A DNA stretch of 64,000 nt. It comes from Spirometra erinaceieuropaei (taxonomy: Eukaryota; Platyhelminthes; Cestoda; Diphyllobothriidea; Diphyllobothriidae). The notes below the pieces were generated by a model. The model worked only from the letters and a program-made list of their open reading frames with translations. It did no database searches and was not told the origin of the DNA. The stretch covers positions 1,462,800 through 1,526,799 of the forward strand of contig CACRXP010000029.1 of assembly GCA_902702965.1 (NCBI GenBank). Direction: 5' to 3'. Each line of letters begins with the position of its first letter. Position 1 is the first letter of the stretch. The position numbers and the translations under genes are program-made. Of the stretch, positions 36,001-48,000 are shown piece by piece.

Positions 36001-39000
36001 AAAAGATAAATTAAGTAATGTTGTAAAACTCATCATGATGCAGCATAAATCTACAATAATCCAGTTAACTCTGGGTGTCGGCTTTCGAAAGAACTTATTT
36101 TCGGCTGCATGCAAGATCTATACTCTGCAAAAAATGACTACTTAATTAGCATGCGATTTTCTCATTGATTTTCGATGCCCTTGAAAATGCAATTATATTT
36201 CATAGAAAACATGCATAAAAATACTCATTCTTTTACTTATTCGGTAGAAAATCACGCCTACTTCTAATTTCATACTCAAAAGAAGACTACAATTCGGTTT
36301 TAAAAAAAGTTTCTTATTGTGAGACTTTTTAATACCGTTAAATGGCCGTCCATTAAAACGTCATGTATCTGCATTTACGAATGTGGCTTGTAAAGTTAAC
36401 AATATTGCTCAAATCCACTGCTTAATTTATGAACCTCATATGGTCTCCTCTTAGCACCGTAAATAAATGCATGGTTTTCCGTACAGGGAAAATATACAGC
36501 TTGTAGTTTTGAAACCATGAATGTAACTGTAACAGCAGGTCGGGCTCAAAATTATTGGGATATTAGAAAAGTTTTTTAAAACCGAATGATAGTCTTCTTT
36601 TGAGTATAAATTTGGAAGAAGACGTGATTTTCTACCGAATAAGTAAAAGAATGAATATTTTTATGCATGTTTCCATGAAATATAATTGAATTTTCAAGAG
36701 CATCGAAAATCAATGAGAAAATTTCTCACTACATAAGTAGTCATTTTTTGCAGAGTATAGATCCTGCATGCAGCCAAAAATAAGTTCTTTCGAAAGCCGA
36801 CACCCTGAGGAAACTGGATCATTATAGGTTTATGCCGTATCATTATCAGTTTTACAGCACTACGTAATTTATCTTTTCGAAACGAGAACGCATTTCGAAA
36901 TTATGGTTGACATTTCATAAGTTAGCACATCTACTGTAATAGGCGCAACCAGCTAGAGGACTTGACATTTTGCCCGCGCGTCCGTCATTAAACAGAGTCG
37001 AGGGGATCCTCGCCCGCGGACAACAGCATTTCGATTATTTGCGTTATGCATGTGCATTATACTCTTAGTCTACCTTGGCTTCAAGCAATAAACCTGACTT
37101 GGTCCAAACGTTTCCTTAAGCGGCTTCCACACATAAGATGAAGAGCTGTCTAGGCATACCATGCCTAGGGGATTTTCGCACATCCGGCATTTGCAGACTC
37201 ATGGAAAAAATGTGGCCAAATTCACTCCACAATAATACGTAAATTACACTTTCTAGTTGTGTTTTTGCATGTCTGACGAATTGGTTTTCAGCATTAAATA
37301 GAACGAAGCGATCTGTGAGCTTCTTCCTGAACACTGCCTGCATCCACACCCTACTTAATTCTTCTTGTACTCGCATTTTACTTAAGGTCTTGTCGTTTGA
37401 CGGGTACTTCCAAGAGACCGTTAACGAACGACGCGATGAGGTATACCGCGTCAGACAGTGCAAGGTTCTCTTTTACCTCGAGGATGACGGAATTCAGGTT
37501 ATAGAGCCAAGAATTCGGAATTCGGGCCTTCCTCAAGGTAAGTCACTTGCAGTTTTTCTCTACCCAGTAGCTAAGTACTCCGTATAAAAAAGCCTCTGCA
37601 CCGCAGGCGAGATCTTTGGTGCGTAGAGTTACATTCATTTTTCCTAAGTGTGATCACGGACGCTATTGTCTAATTAATGATGACCAATGTCCCGATAAAA
37701 GCGTACAAGCCGTCTGACTCCCTTCTCGTACTCCCCTCGCTTTCATACTGCCTGATGGTATACACAGCCCCATTAAAGAACCTCGCTCACGTGCGGACTA
37801 GTCATCCTAGTTGGGCCAAGATTCCTTAAGTAGACTAGAAGAGGGTTACAAAGAATGGACCTAATAAAAATTAGCCATTGCAGCTCACACCTACAGTAAG
37901 GGGGCTAACTCATTAAATTTCAACCGAAATTCCGAAATGGGTCTTCTTTTCGAAAAGATTAATTAAGTAGGGTTGTAAAACTAATCGGCCTGCAACACAA
38001 TTCTATAATATTTAAGTTATTTCAGTATGCTGGCTTTCGAACGAACTTCCTTCCGGCTGCATACGAAACGTATACTCTGTAGGAAATGACTACTTCAGTA
38101 AGACGTATTTTTTTATCGAGTGAGTGGAAAAATGAATATTTTTATGCAGGTTTTCCATAAAATATAGTTGGACTTTTAGAGACATTGCAAATGAATGAGA
38201 AAAAATCATGCTACTTAAGTAGTCATTTTTAAAGTGTGTAGTTTTCGTATACAGTCGGAAGAAAGTTCTTTCAAAAGCCATCGTCTTGAAGTTACTGAAA
38301 TCTTATAGAATTATGGGTAACAATCGGGCGAAGTTCCCCAGACACGCACACGACTAGCCGAAGGTGCCTGTCTTACGGGGAAGTTGGAAGTAGGGGTTTT
38401 ACGGGCGGGGCCTATGTATGCAAAGAGGAGTGGCTAAATAAGTATAGATAACCGGTAAAGTCGTTTTTCGAGCGGAAAAATTTGATGCATTGATTTACAG
38501 CAAACTGGGCAGGACAATTAATTAAAATAAACATTAAGCGTCTACAACGATCGCTTCTCAGCTCTCTGAGCTGAGGTCATTGTTAACAATCCACCAGACC
38601 GTTTACAACAGAAAAGTCAACCTTGTACGATGAAATACCAAACCGAAATAATCGTGCTGGACTAAAGCCCACTTAAATAATTATAATAGGAACTCTTTGT
38701 ATGCCACATATGCTTTGGGTCTTTCACCCGACCCTTACCGAATTATGCTGCAGGCTGACTAGCTATACAACCCTACTTAATTAATCTTTTCAAAACGAAA
38801 ACGCATTTCCGAATTTGCGTTAACATTTAATGAGTTAGCCCAACTACCGTAGTTATGCAGCCGGTAGACAAGCTACCAATTCGCTTCTGCACGAGTGGTG
38901 TGATTGCTCAAATGATTGTCAGAATTAATAAAGTGAGGACATTACCCACAGGCTTGGCCTCGCTGTCTTATCTCTCTCATCGCATACCAGGACCAAGTTC

Positions 39001-42000
39001 GAGTGAAGCCATCTAAGGTGAAATCGAGCCCAGTGGCGGATGCAGCATAGTGTCTCGTCTCTGAAACGTCCAACAGGCCCCACAGTGCTGCTCGTTCTTA
39101 GGGTTCAAGACTGCATACAGTGAGTGACCTATCTCATGAAATGTTGGCTGAAAATCTGAAATGCGTTTTCGAGTAGGAAGGATTACTTGGTCGCGGTTAT
39201 AATACTGCCTATCTTGTGACATACTCTTATAACATTTCGGACGCGGCAGGATGTCGGCCTTTTAATATACTTATTTTCAATCTCCTATAGAAGGCGTGCT
39301 CAGTAAAAAATGACTACTTAAGTAGCATGCATTTTCCCCATTTATTTTTGATGATCTTGGAAATTCAAATATATTTTATAGAAACCACAAACAAAATATG
39401 CTTTCTTTTCGGCAATCAATAGAAAATCTCGTCTTCTTTATATTTTATACTTTAAGAAGGAGTATAATTAGGTTTTAAAAAAGTTTTCTAATTTCCGAAT
39501 AATTTGGAGCCTGATCATTCGTTGTATTAGCGCTTAGTGATTTCCCTCTACAAGATGCATGCGTTCCGCGTAAAGAAAATCACATATTTTTCTATGCCAT
39601 TAAAGAGATATCATACAGAATCCATAAAATGTTGCAATGGATGCGGACTATGTTGTACATTTCATGAGGAGTTGTCATAAACGGCCAGGTACGATGCTAT
39701 GTGAATGGACATTTCGCGGACTTAAAAAGTCTCATAATTAGAAACTTTTTAAAAACCTAATTATACTCCTTCCTTATGTATAAAATATAAAGAAGACGTG
39801 ATTCTCTATTGACTGCCTAAAAGAAAGCAATTTTTTGTCTATGGTTTCTATAAAATATGTTTGAATCTCCAAGACCAACGAAAATAAATGGGAAAAATGC
39901 ATGCTACTTAAGTAGTCATTTTTATCGAGCACGCTTTCTACAGGAGATTGAAAAGAAGTGCATTTAAAAGCCGACATCCTGCCGAGTCCGAAATGTTATA
40001 AGAGTATGCCGCAAGATAAGCAGTATTACCAAGTAATCCTTCCCAATCGAAAACGCATTTCAGAATTTCAGCCAACATTTCAAGAGATAGGTCACTCAAT
40101 GTACATAGGGTGAGAATGGACGCGATGCGAGTTATCTCTGAAAGTATTTCGACTTGAAGTCATTATTCCAGTTACCTTCCCATTTTCAATTTCTTCATAT
40201 CCAATACTTTCGTCGAAATGCACACATGCACTCACTCCCGCTGAAGGGGATGTGATTCATGCATGTCTGGAGCTGTAACGTCCTTCAGTGGCGACCATCT
40301 TCGAAATAAGCAGGTTTCATAGACTGACAGTTAAGCACTCACGACCCATTCAGCGGTGGTATCGATAAACCTGGCTGGGTATCCATTTAGTAACCAAGTT
40401 AACCATGAAAAGTCCGCAGGCCACAGTGGTTGTAGAACATGGCAAATGCCGCCTGTTATTCAAGGAGACCTTACACGCTGCTTAGTAGACTTCAGGAAGT
40501 CCACTCTTTCCCAATTGCCCGGATGGTGGGGTGTTACGTCAATTCTGGAATCCAACAATTACAGAACGCCACCCCTCAATTAAGCCAATGGATGCAACCG
40601 CTATGCTGCGAATTAAGCTTAGTTAGGTTTCAAACGGCCAGAAATCTGTGGTCTGTGGCCTCAGGTTAGACTCTCCAAGGTTCTCTGGCATCGAAATCTG
40701 CAGCTCCTGTTCAGTGATGGCAAATAAATCTGATCGTAACACCCCATCATTCACTCATACAGTAGGTGGGCTAACTCATGAAATGTCAACCGAAATTCTG
40801 AAATGCAGTTTCGTTTCGAAAAGATTAATTAAATATGGTTGAAAAACTAAACAGTCTGCAGTATAATTCTATAATAATTCAGTTATCTCAGGATGCTGGC
40901 TTTCGAACGAACTTCTTTGCGGCTGTATACGAAAAATATACTCTGTAAACTTTATTACTTATGTAGCATGAATTATTCTCTTCGATTTTCGATGCCCTAA
41001 AATCCAATTATATTTCATGTAAAACATGCATAAAATATCCATTCTTTTGCTCATCCGGTAGAAAAGAAAGTCTTCTTCTAATTTTATACTCGAAGGAAGG
41101 GTATAATTCGGTTTTCAAAACTTTTCCAATTCCCGAATAATTTTGAACCCACTCTACCGTTACGCTTGGATTCAGGGTTTTCAAACTATAAGCCGTATAT
41201 ATTCCGCGTACGGAAAACCATACATTTCTCTACGGTAATAGAGAGAGACCATATAGGGTTCATAAAATTAAACAGTTGATTTGCTCCATATTGTTAACTT
41301 TACAATCCACTTAGGTCAATGCAGAGATATGACGATTTATGAACGGCCATTTCACGGTATTTAAAAGTCTCACAATAAGAGACCTTCGAGTATAAAATTA
41401 GAAGAACATGTCATTATCTACCGAATGAGCAAACAAATTAACATTTGTATGCATTTTTTCCTTGAGATATAATTGGACTTTTAGGGACATCGGAAATCAA
41501 TGAAAAAAAGTCATGTTACATAAGCAATCATTTTTTACAGAGTGTAGTTTTTGTATTCAATCGGAAAGACGTTTGTTCATACTAAAGCCGGTGTCCTGAG
41601 GTAACTGAAATATTACAGAATTATGTTGCAGGCTGACTAGTTTAACAAGCCTATTTAATTAATCTTATCGAATCAAAAACGCACTTTGGAATTTCAGTTG
41701 ATATTTCATGAGTTAGCCCACCTGCTGTATATATGAAGCTATGGTTATTCATCATTGCAAGATTTTTTTAAATGGTCCCTTTGGAAACGTACCGCTCGCA
41801 GCCTAGCATGCGCTGGCGGTTCTCTGACACCTGGTTCCCTGCCGGTAGATGCATTTGTGCTTCAGCTGTGCATGCAGGTGGTGGACATGGCTGCCCAGTC
41901 ATCCTCATCCTTCTGATTCCTGTTGGGGTATTGTCGTTGTTGCCGGTAAAAAGTACTGGCTAAACGTAGGTTTTTTGACCAGAGGGTGTGGTGGTGCGCC

Positions 42001-45000
42001 TAGGTGCGGGTCCGGCCGCGCCAGCCACCTGTGCCCTCCGGTCTTCTTGACTCTGCCTTGACACCGAGATCAGGTGGGAAGTAGGAAGGAGGGTGTGCGG
42101 TAGATGCTGCGCAAGTCTACCATCGCTACAAACTAATTCACGTGAAAGTCCTCGTGCTTGCTGCAGCTTGCTGTGTGGCACACGGTGGACATCGTCGGAA
42201 TCGGCGGTCGAACTGTCGCCTTAATAGGCAACCCACCTGACGAGGAGGAATCCTTCCTTTCAAGAGACAAGTCGTTTCTCCGAAAACCCCTGCATTCCTC
42301 AGTTGGTTCACGTCAGATGATACATGTCTCCAGTTCGTTGGAGAGTCTTCCCGCTGCAACATGGGTAATATCTGGATTAAATAGAGCGCTGTATGTCCAA
42401 ATGGAAGTTTCTTTATGCCGTTTATGACAGCTTTCAGAGATCTTCCATAATTATGGCAGAAGGTATAGTTCCGACAATAAAAGCCCATTTTTATTGCTTA
42501 GACGTCATGAGGAATGATACTTATGATTTAATGATCGGCAAAATGTAGACTATCCGATACTCCTGATGGATAATGCCATCTCATGAGTCAGAAGCTTCAC
42601 TGCTCCTCGAGCTAATGCGCTGATGTCCCGGGTGGTTTGGTCTCACGGTATTTCCGCGTGTGGATGACTTTGTTCACCACGTTATTTTGTAGCGCACAAC
42701 CACCAGGCTGCTATTTCCTCTGCATGTTTGCACTGTCGTTGAAATCTCCCACCTACTTCGTCCACGCACTGCCATTTGTATGCCTGTACCCACTGAAGTG
42801 GCGCCGTCCGTCTATTGGCCGACTGACAGTCCTTCAACCCATGCCTACTCCAGACAGACAAGCCTGCAAACACTACCTACCAGCCGCTCGTGCACTGCTA
42901 CCCGTCTGTCTTTTAATTCGAGGACGCTCTCTCTCTTGCTGCGTATCGGTTGGCGTTGTACACTGCTAACCCCCCGCCAGAACTAGCAATTCCGCCGAGG
43001 ACGGCCAATTTAAGCAGTGATGCAATGCGGGCTCCAAGGCGCAAATGTCCTTTTGCCAGATATTGTTAACGAAACAGGGTAGAGTTGGCATTAATTTGGG
43101 ATGCTACGTACACAGTCGTCGGAGGGCGCGGTACCCGCGTTATGAGCAGGTGACTTTATAAAGCCGTGATTGGTTGTTGCCTACAGGATGTTCCCGTGCC
43201 AGAAATCGGAGAGACGTGGGTGGGGCGGAGCAAACGAATGGCCCGTGGCGCGTGCCTCAAGCAGCGTTCGTGGCTTGTGTGAGCTGTAGGCGCGTTAAGA
43301 CTCCTCAGCAAGTTCACACCAACTGGGCGACAAGAGGATGCTACACGGGGGTACATGCAGGTGCCAATGCACACATGCGCAGAAGGGTCCGTATGATCTT
43401 GTGGTTGCGTTGTCGATGGATTGAAATGCAGGAGTGACTACCACGACCTCAGGACTTAAATCCAGCTATTTCACTAGCTTGATCTACAAGTGATTAGCAA
43501 GAGGATATTACAACAAGTCGCGCAAGACCGAGTTGTTCTGTTGTTGTGACGGATGGACGGACAATAGTGTCTGTGCTTACCACTTCGGAACTAGTTACCA
43601 TGTCCTCAAAAGCAGAAAGTTGAATAAACGTCTCACATCCCACTCGCAGATATTATCCGCCTTTTTTGATTGTTTCGAGATGTAACCATTGTGTGATAAA
43701 TTCACAGAATCAACATCGGAGTGTTGATGCTGGGACTGCGCATCTACCACACCGAGATGCCTCGAGTAACTTCTAGTAACTTCTAAATGCCTGTTTTGCT
43801 TGATTTTTTCTGCTTTTTTCAAACCGCATGGTCAGGCTCAAGAATATTTTTGTGTTCCTTGAGAGCCTACACTCGCCAAAAGAGAAAATTCAGCACAGTG
43901 CCTGATTAGTATTTAAGGTGAACTTTGGTGGAACTGACTTACATGGCCCCCTAAACAGGACACGCGAAAAGGAACCGCTTGCAATATGGGCGGCTTTGGG
44001 CCATCTTCTAATGGAATTAGGCTTAGCTTCGGTATTTAGGTTGGGTTTAGGTTAAGGACTAGGTTTGAGGCTGGATTTAGAGCTGACGACACGATTAGTC
44101 AGGATCAAGTGTTGCGTTAAAGTGGGGGCTGGTGTTAACCGCAAAGTTAAGATTTGGAGTAGAGTTTGGGCCGAAATTAGGGCGACGGTTTAGTTGCATA
44201 TTAGGGTTACTGTTGGGCTAAGACACGAGAATGTTCTGCTCTTTCCGAATTTTTTCGCTGATCCAACTTTATTTATGACTGGGGCGATCCTGTTCCCATG
44301 TCCTTTTTACGTGGCAAAAAAACTTAATACTGCCCTTACTTAAGTTAAAGCGTAGACTTATTTTTTCTCTTGACTATATAATTTTTTCTGAAATCTTTAA
44401 AGGGACTCTTGTCAAAAGGCATCGCATAGCAAAACCACCGCCAAACGACCACCTATTCTATACCGTTCACGACTTCAATGTGGGCATCGACTTGGAGCTC
44501 TACGGCAGGAAGATTCGGTTGGTGGCTTGCGACAAATTTACAGAAAACTTTTTGCGTAAGATGGGAGTTCGAGTAAACGAACCGGAACCTATTCCGGAAG
44601 ATCCCTACACGTCCCTTCGTCTGGGGGTGAGTTTAGAGATCCGGCACACCTTATTGTCGGCCACATTTTTGTCGTTCATGATATATGCCTGACAGTTCGA
44701 CTGTCGATTTTGACAGCATCCACCCTGTGCTGTAGAGCAGGATGAGAACAGGGACGGTGACTCGTGAGTGAATTAGTTTATATTTTTAGTAGACTTGTGC
44801 AGCATCTATTGCACTCACTCCCCCATCTGGAACTAATATCAGTACTCAGTCGAGAAGACCGGGGACGGTAGAGGACGTGGGTAACTGGTACGGCAAAAAC
44901 CCACAGGTAGGTAAACCATCACATCCACTGGTCCATAACGTACACTGACGAGGATTGCTGATAGAAGCGAACAGGCGAGTCCCAGGTAGCATTTCAGAAG

Positions 45001-48000
45001 ATGAAGATGCGATCACTGGGACAAGAAGTTTATTTGCCTGACGTTTCGGATTCTCACTCGAATCCATCATCAGAGACATTCGCAGATAGAGGTGAAGGTG
45101 GCACCAGGAGTGCAGTATTTATAGCACGTGGCTGCCGTGGGACCGTATGCGCACTGCAATTAACAGTTCTCACAATCGCCGCTGGGGTCGTAATTGATGC
45201 GTTGGTGGCTTGTCTGTCCGAGTCCGAGTCGTTAATTGCCCCGATTTCGTCATCCGTGCTCGATGCTGGTGTGACGATTGCTCGGCAAACTGGCTCACTG
45301 TCACCGTGATAATTGCTCACCCGTGCCCTCCCCACGTGACTGATTCTCCTGCCCAGGGAAAATCGCAATACGGAATAGGCCACCGGGAGGTCATTGTGTT
45401 TGTTGATGGATAGCGGGCCTGAGAACCATGACTCGAGCAGCTCGCGGCTCACGCGGTTGTCACCCCTTGCGATGATTTCGGCCTCTTGAAATTTGAAAAT
45501 ATGGCCGGGTCCCGTCGAGTGTGCCGCCACCTGAGAGTTAGCGTCTCCCCGCCTCACTGCTGCTGCGTGCTCGGCAAGTCGCGTACGGAGTAATCTCCCA
45601 GTTTGTCCGACAAAGTTGCCATTTCCGCAACTACACCAGATCCGGTAAACGACTCCAGACGTTTTCTGCCGTGGCAGCGGGTCTTTTGGCCTCATGAATT
45701 CGCGCCTATTGGTTGCTTCCGGCCTGTGTGCAACCCCTTTTCGTATGCACTGGTTGACAAAGTTGCGCGGGTAGCCATTGGCTCTCATTACCCGTCGAAG
45801 ATATTGTAATTCAGCAACCTTGTCTTCCATTTCACTGCAGTGCGTCTCAACACGCCGGTATAGCGCCCTTACGCAANNNNNNNNNNNNNNNNNNNNNNNN
45901 NNNNNNNNNNNNNNNNNNNNNNNNNNNNNNNNNNNNNNNNNNNNNNNNNNNNNNNNNNNNNNNNNNNNNNNNNNNNNNNNNNNNNNNNNNNNNNNNNNNN
46001 NNNNNNNNNNNNNNNNNNNNNNNNNNNNNNNNNNNNNNNNNNNNNNNNNNNCGCTCGACCTTGGAAAGCACATCGCGCGGCCTATGAGCCATGAGGAGGG
46101 AGGACACTTGGTGTCGAATGAGGTTCTTCGTTTCGTCTGTCGCTCCCGTCTGACTGAGGATTGATTCCACTGCTGCGATCATGTTGGCAGGTTTGGCATC
46201 GGCTGTGTTGAATGAGGCCTCATGCCGTGAAACCTGCATTTGTTCCTCCGTCAGCTCCTTTGACGACAAGTTGTGCACCAGTTTGTCGTTCTTGGATGAC
46301 ATTGGAGCAGGCAGCTTACGAAATTTGCTCTCTAGGGCTGCTTCTCGCGTTGCTTTCTGTTCGCGGGTTCGTTCGGCCAGCTTCTGCTGAAGCAGTTTTA
46401 TGCCGTCCTCGCCCATGAACTCGCAGCACCTTGCTTTCTCTTGGTCAATCCTCTGACGGTATTTGCGAATCCGTGAGTGACAGTCTTGAAGGAGCACTCG
46501 GATCATTCGTCGGCCGTGCTGAAGTACTGCGCGTCTCGCCAGCTCTGTGTTGACCGGAGGTTTGTATGAAACGCACTTCGGCAGCACATTGTTGTCGAGA
46601 CACCTGTGCAGAAATCGAATCTGCGCATATGTTGCGCATATGTTGCCCTTGGGGTTCTAGTTACCTCCACAGTTGCCAACCTTCCAATTCATGGCTTTTA
46701 GGGCCCATTTCGATGCCCCAGCCACTGTCCGAGCCGGCCAGTCGTCTGGTGCGGCGAATGGCAGCAGTGACTGACAGAGCTTGATAATTCATCTGCGCGC
46801 ACCACATGCACGACCTAGTCCCCCAAACGCACACGCCAGGATTGTACACACAAGGAGTTGAGACGCTCGGGTTTCACGTGCAGCAGAGGTGCGGAGGTGA
46901 GGAGGCCCCGACGATGTGGGATGTTTGGGGTTTCGGTGCATGTGTTGACGAGGAAATGCCTAGTTACTTTCTCATGTCCGCGGTGATTTATCCCAGGTTT
47001 TCGGGGGTGCACCATGATTTCTGTTGTTTCCAAACAACGGGGACTCTGGAGGGGACTCATCATTTAATAATGCCTTTCGATGCACTTGAATTCGTTTAGT
47101 GCATATGGTTTCAGCCCGCTTCTCCTTCGATCACATCAGTTAAAGAATCTCCAAGGTCTCATACGAAGATGATTACCCCAGTCCTCGATGGAACCGCGAT
47201 TCCCCGTGCCTTGGAGCATCTGCTAACAGCTTTTAGAATCATAGCGCCTGCCAAACATGGGTCCCTTATATCCTTTTTGTTTTACTTCGGTCGTGTGGCC
47301 AATTATTCAAAATATCCCGCTAGCTTCGTCTTCTATTCCACTGAAATGACTGACAACCCACTGGCATATGTGGACTCGCATAAATGCCCTTGTGGAAATT
47401 TTCAGGAGGCGGTTGGAAAGAGACAGACTTGGTTGTCGAAACAGATATATCTTATTCGCTTGACGTTTTGGATTTACTTTAACACCCATCCTCATAGGCG
47501 CAGCGCAGTTTGCCTCCCTGCAAATAAATTTGTTTTCAAATTCGCCCTCAAGACCGTGGTCAAACTTGCGAACTAACCCTGCCAGTTGCCGGTTGTGGGA
47601 ACATGTTCAGTACATTGCGGCAGTAGCCTGGCCACTGTCGCTGCTGGGTGTTCAGGGGTCAACTCAAGCTGCAGGACGCATGTGAACCACACAAACCTTG
47701 CTACTTATTTTTACATAGTAGATACAAATGGAACATTAACTAATTTTCATCATCGGTGGATTTTCTCTCTGATTACCCGGTCATTCTGGTGAGTAAACGT
47801 AAACACAGCGGAGCTGCTGTCTCGATTCCATATTGTGACGAGGTTTTGGCCCCGCAGATAGCTTGGTTTCATGTAGGCCGTATTATGCGACCGGAAGTGG
47901 ACGGAAACTGTCCTATTCGTAAACGGCTTTTTAGTTGCCATCACGTCGCCCTAGAACTGCTTCCCCCTCCTCCCCATCCTTTTAGATCAGCGAGTCGATG

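Noticed and set aside
42637..42969. 110-residue open frame with hydrophobic character
   Set aside because: Open on both strands in a GC-richer stretch, which is typical of a repeat; no motif.
44790..44850. Possible fourth copy of the 41789 repeat family
   Set aside because: Only about 30 bases (GTAGACTTGTGCAGCATCTA) match, which is too little to list as a copy.
47169..47576. 135-residue plus-strand open frame in EFHC2 intron 4
   Set aside because: No domain, no splice fit and no conservation that I can recognise.
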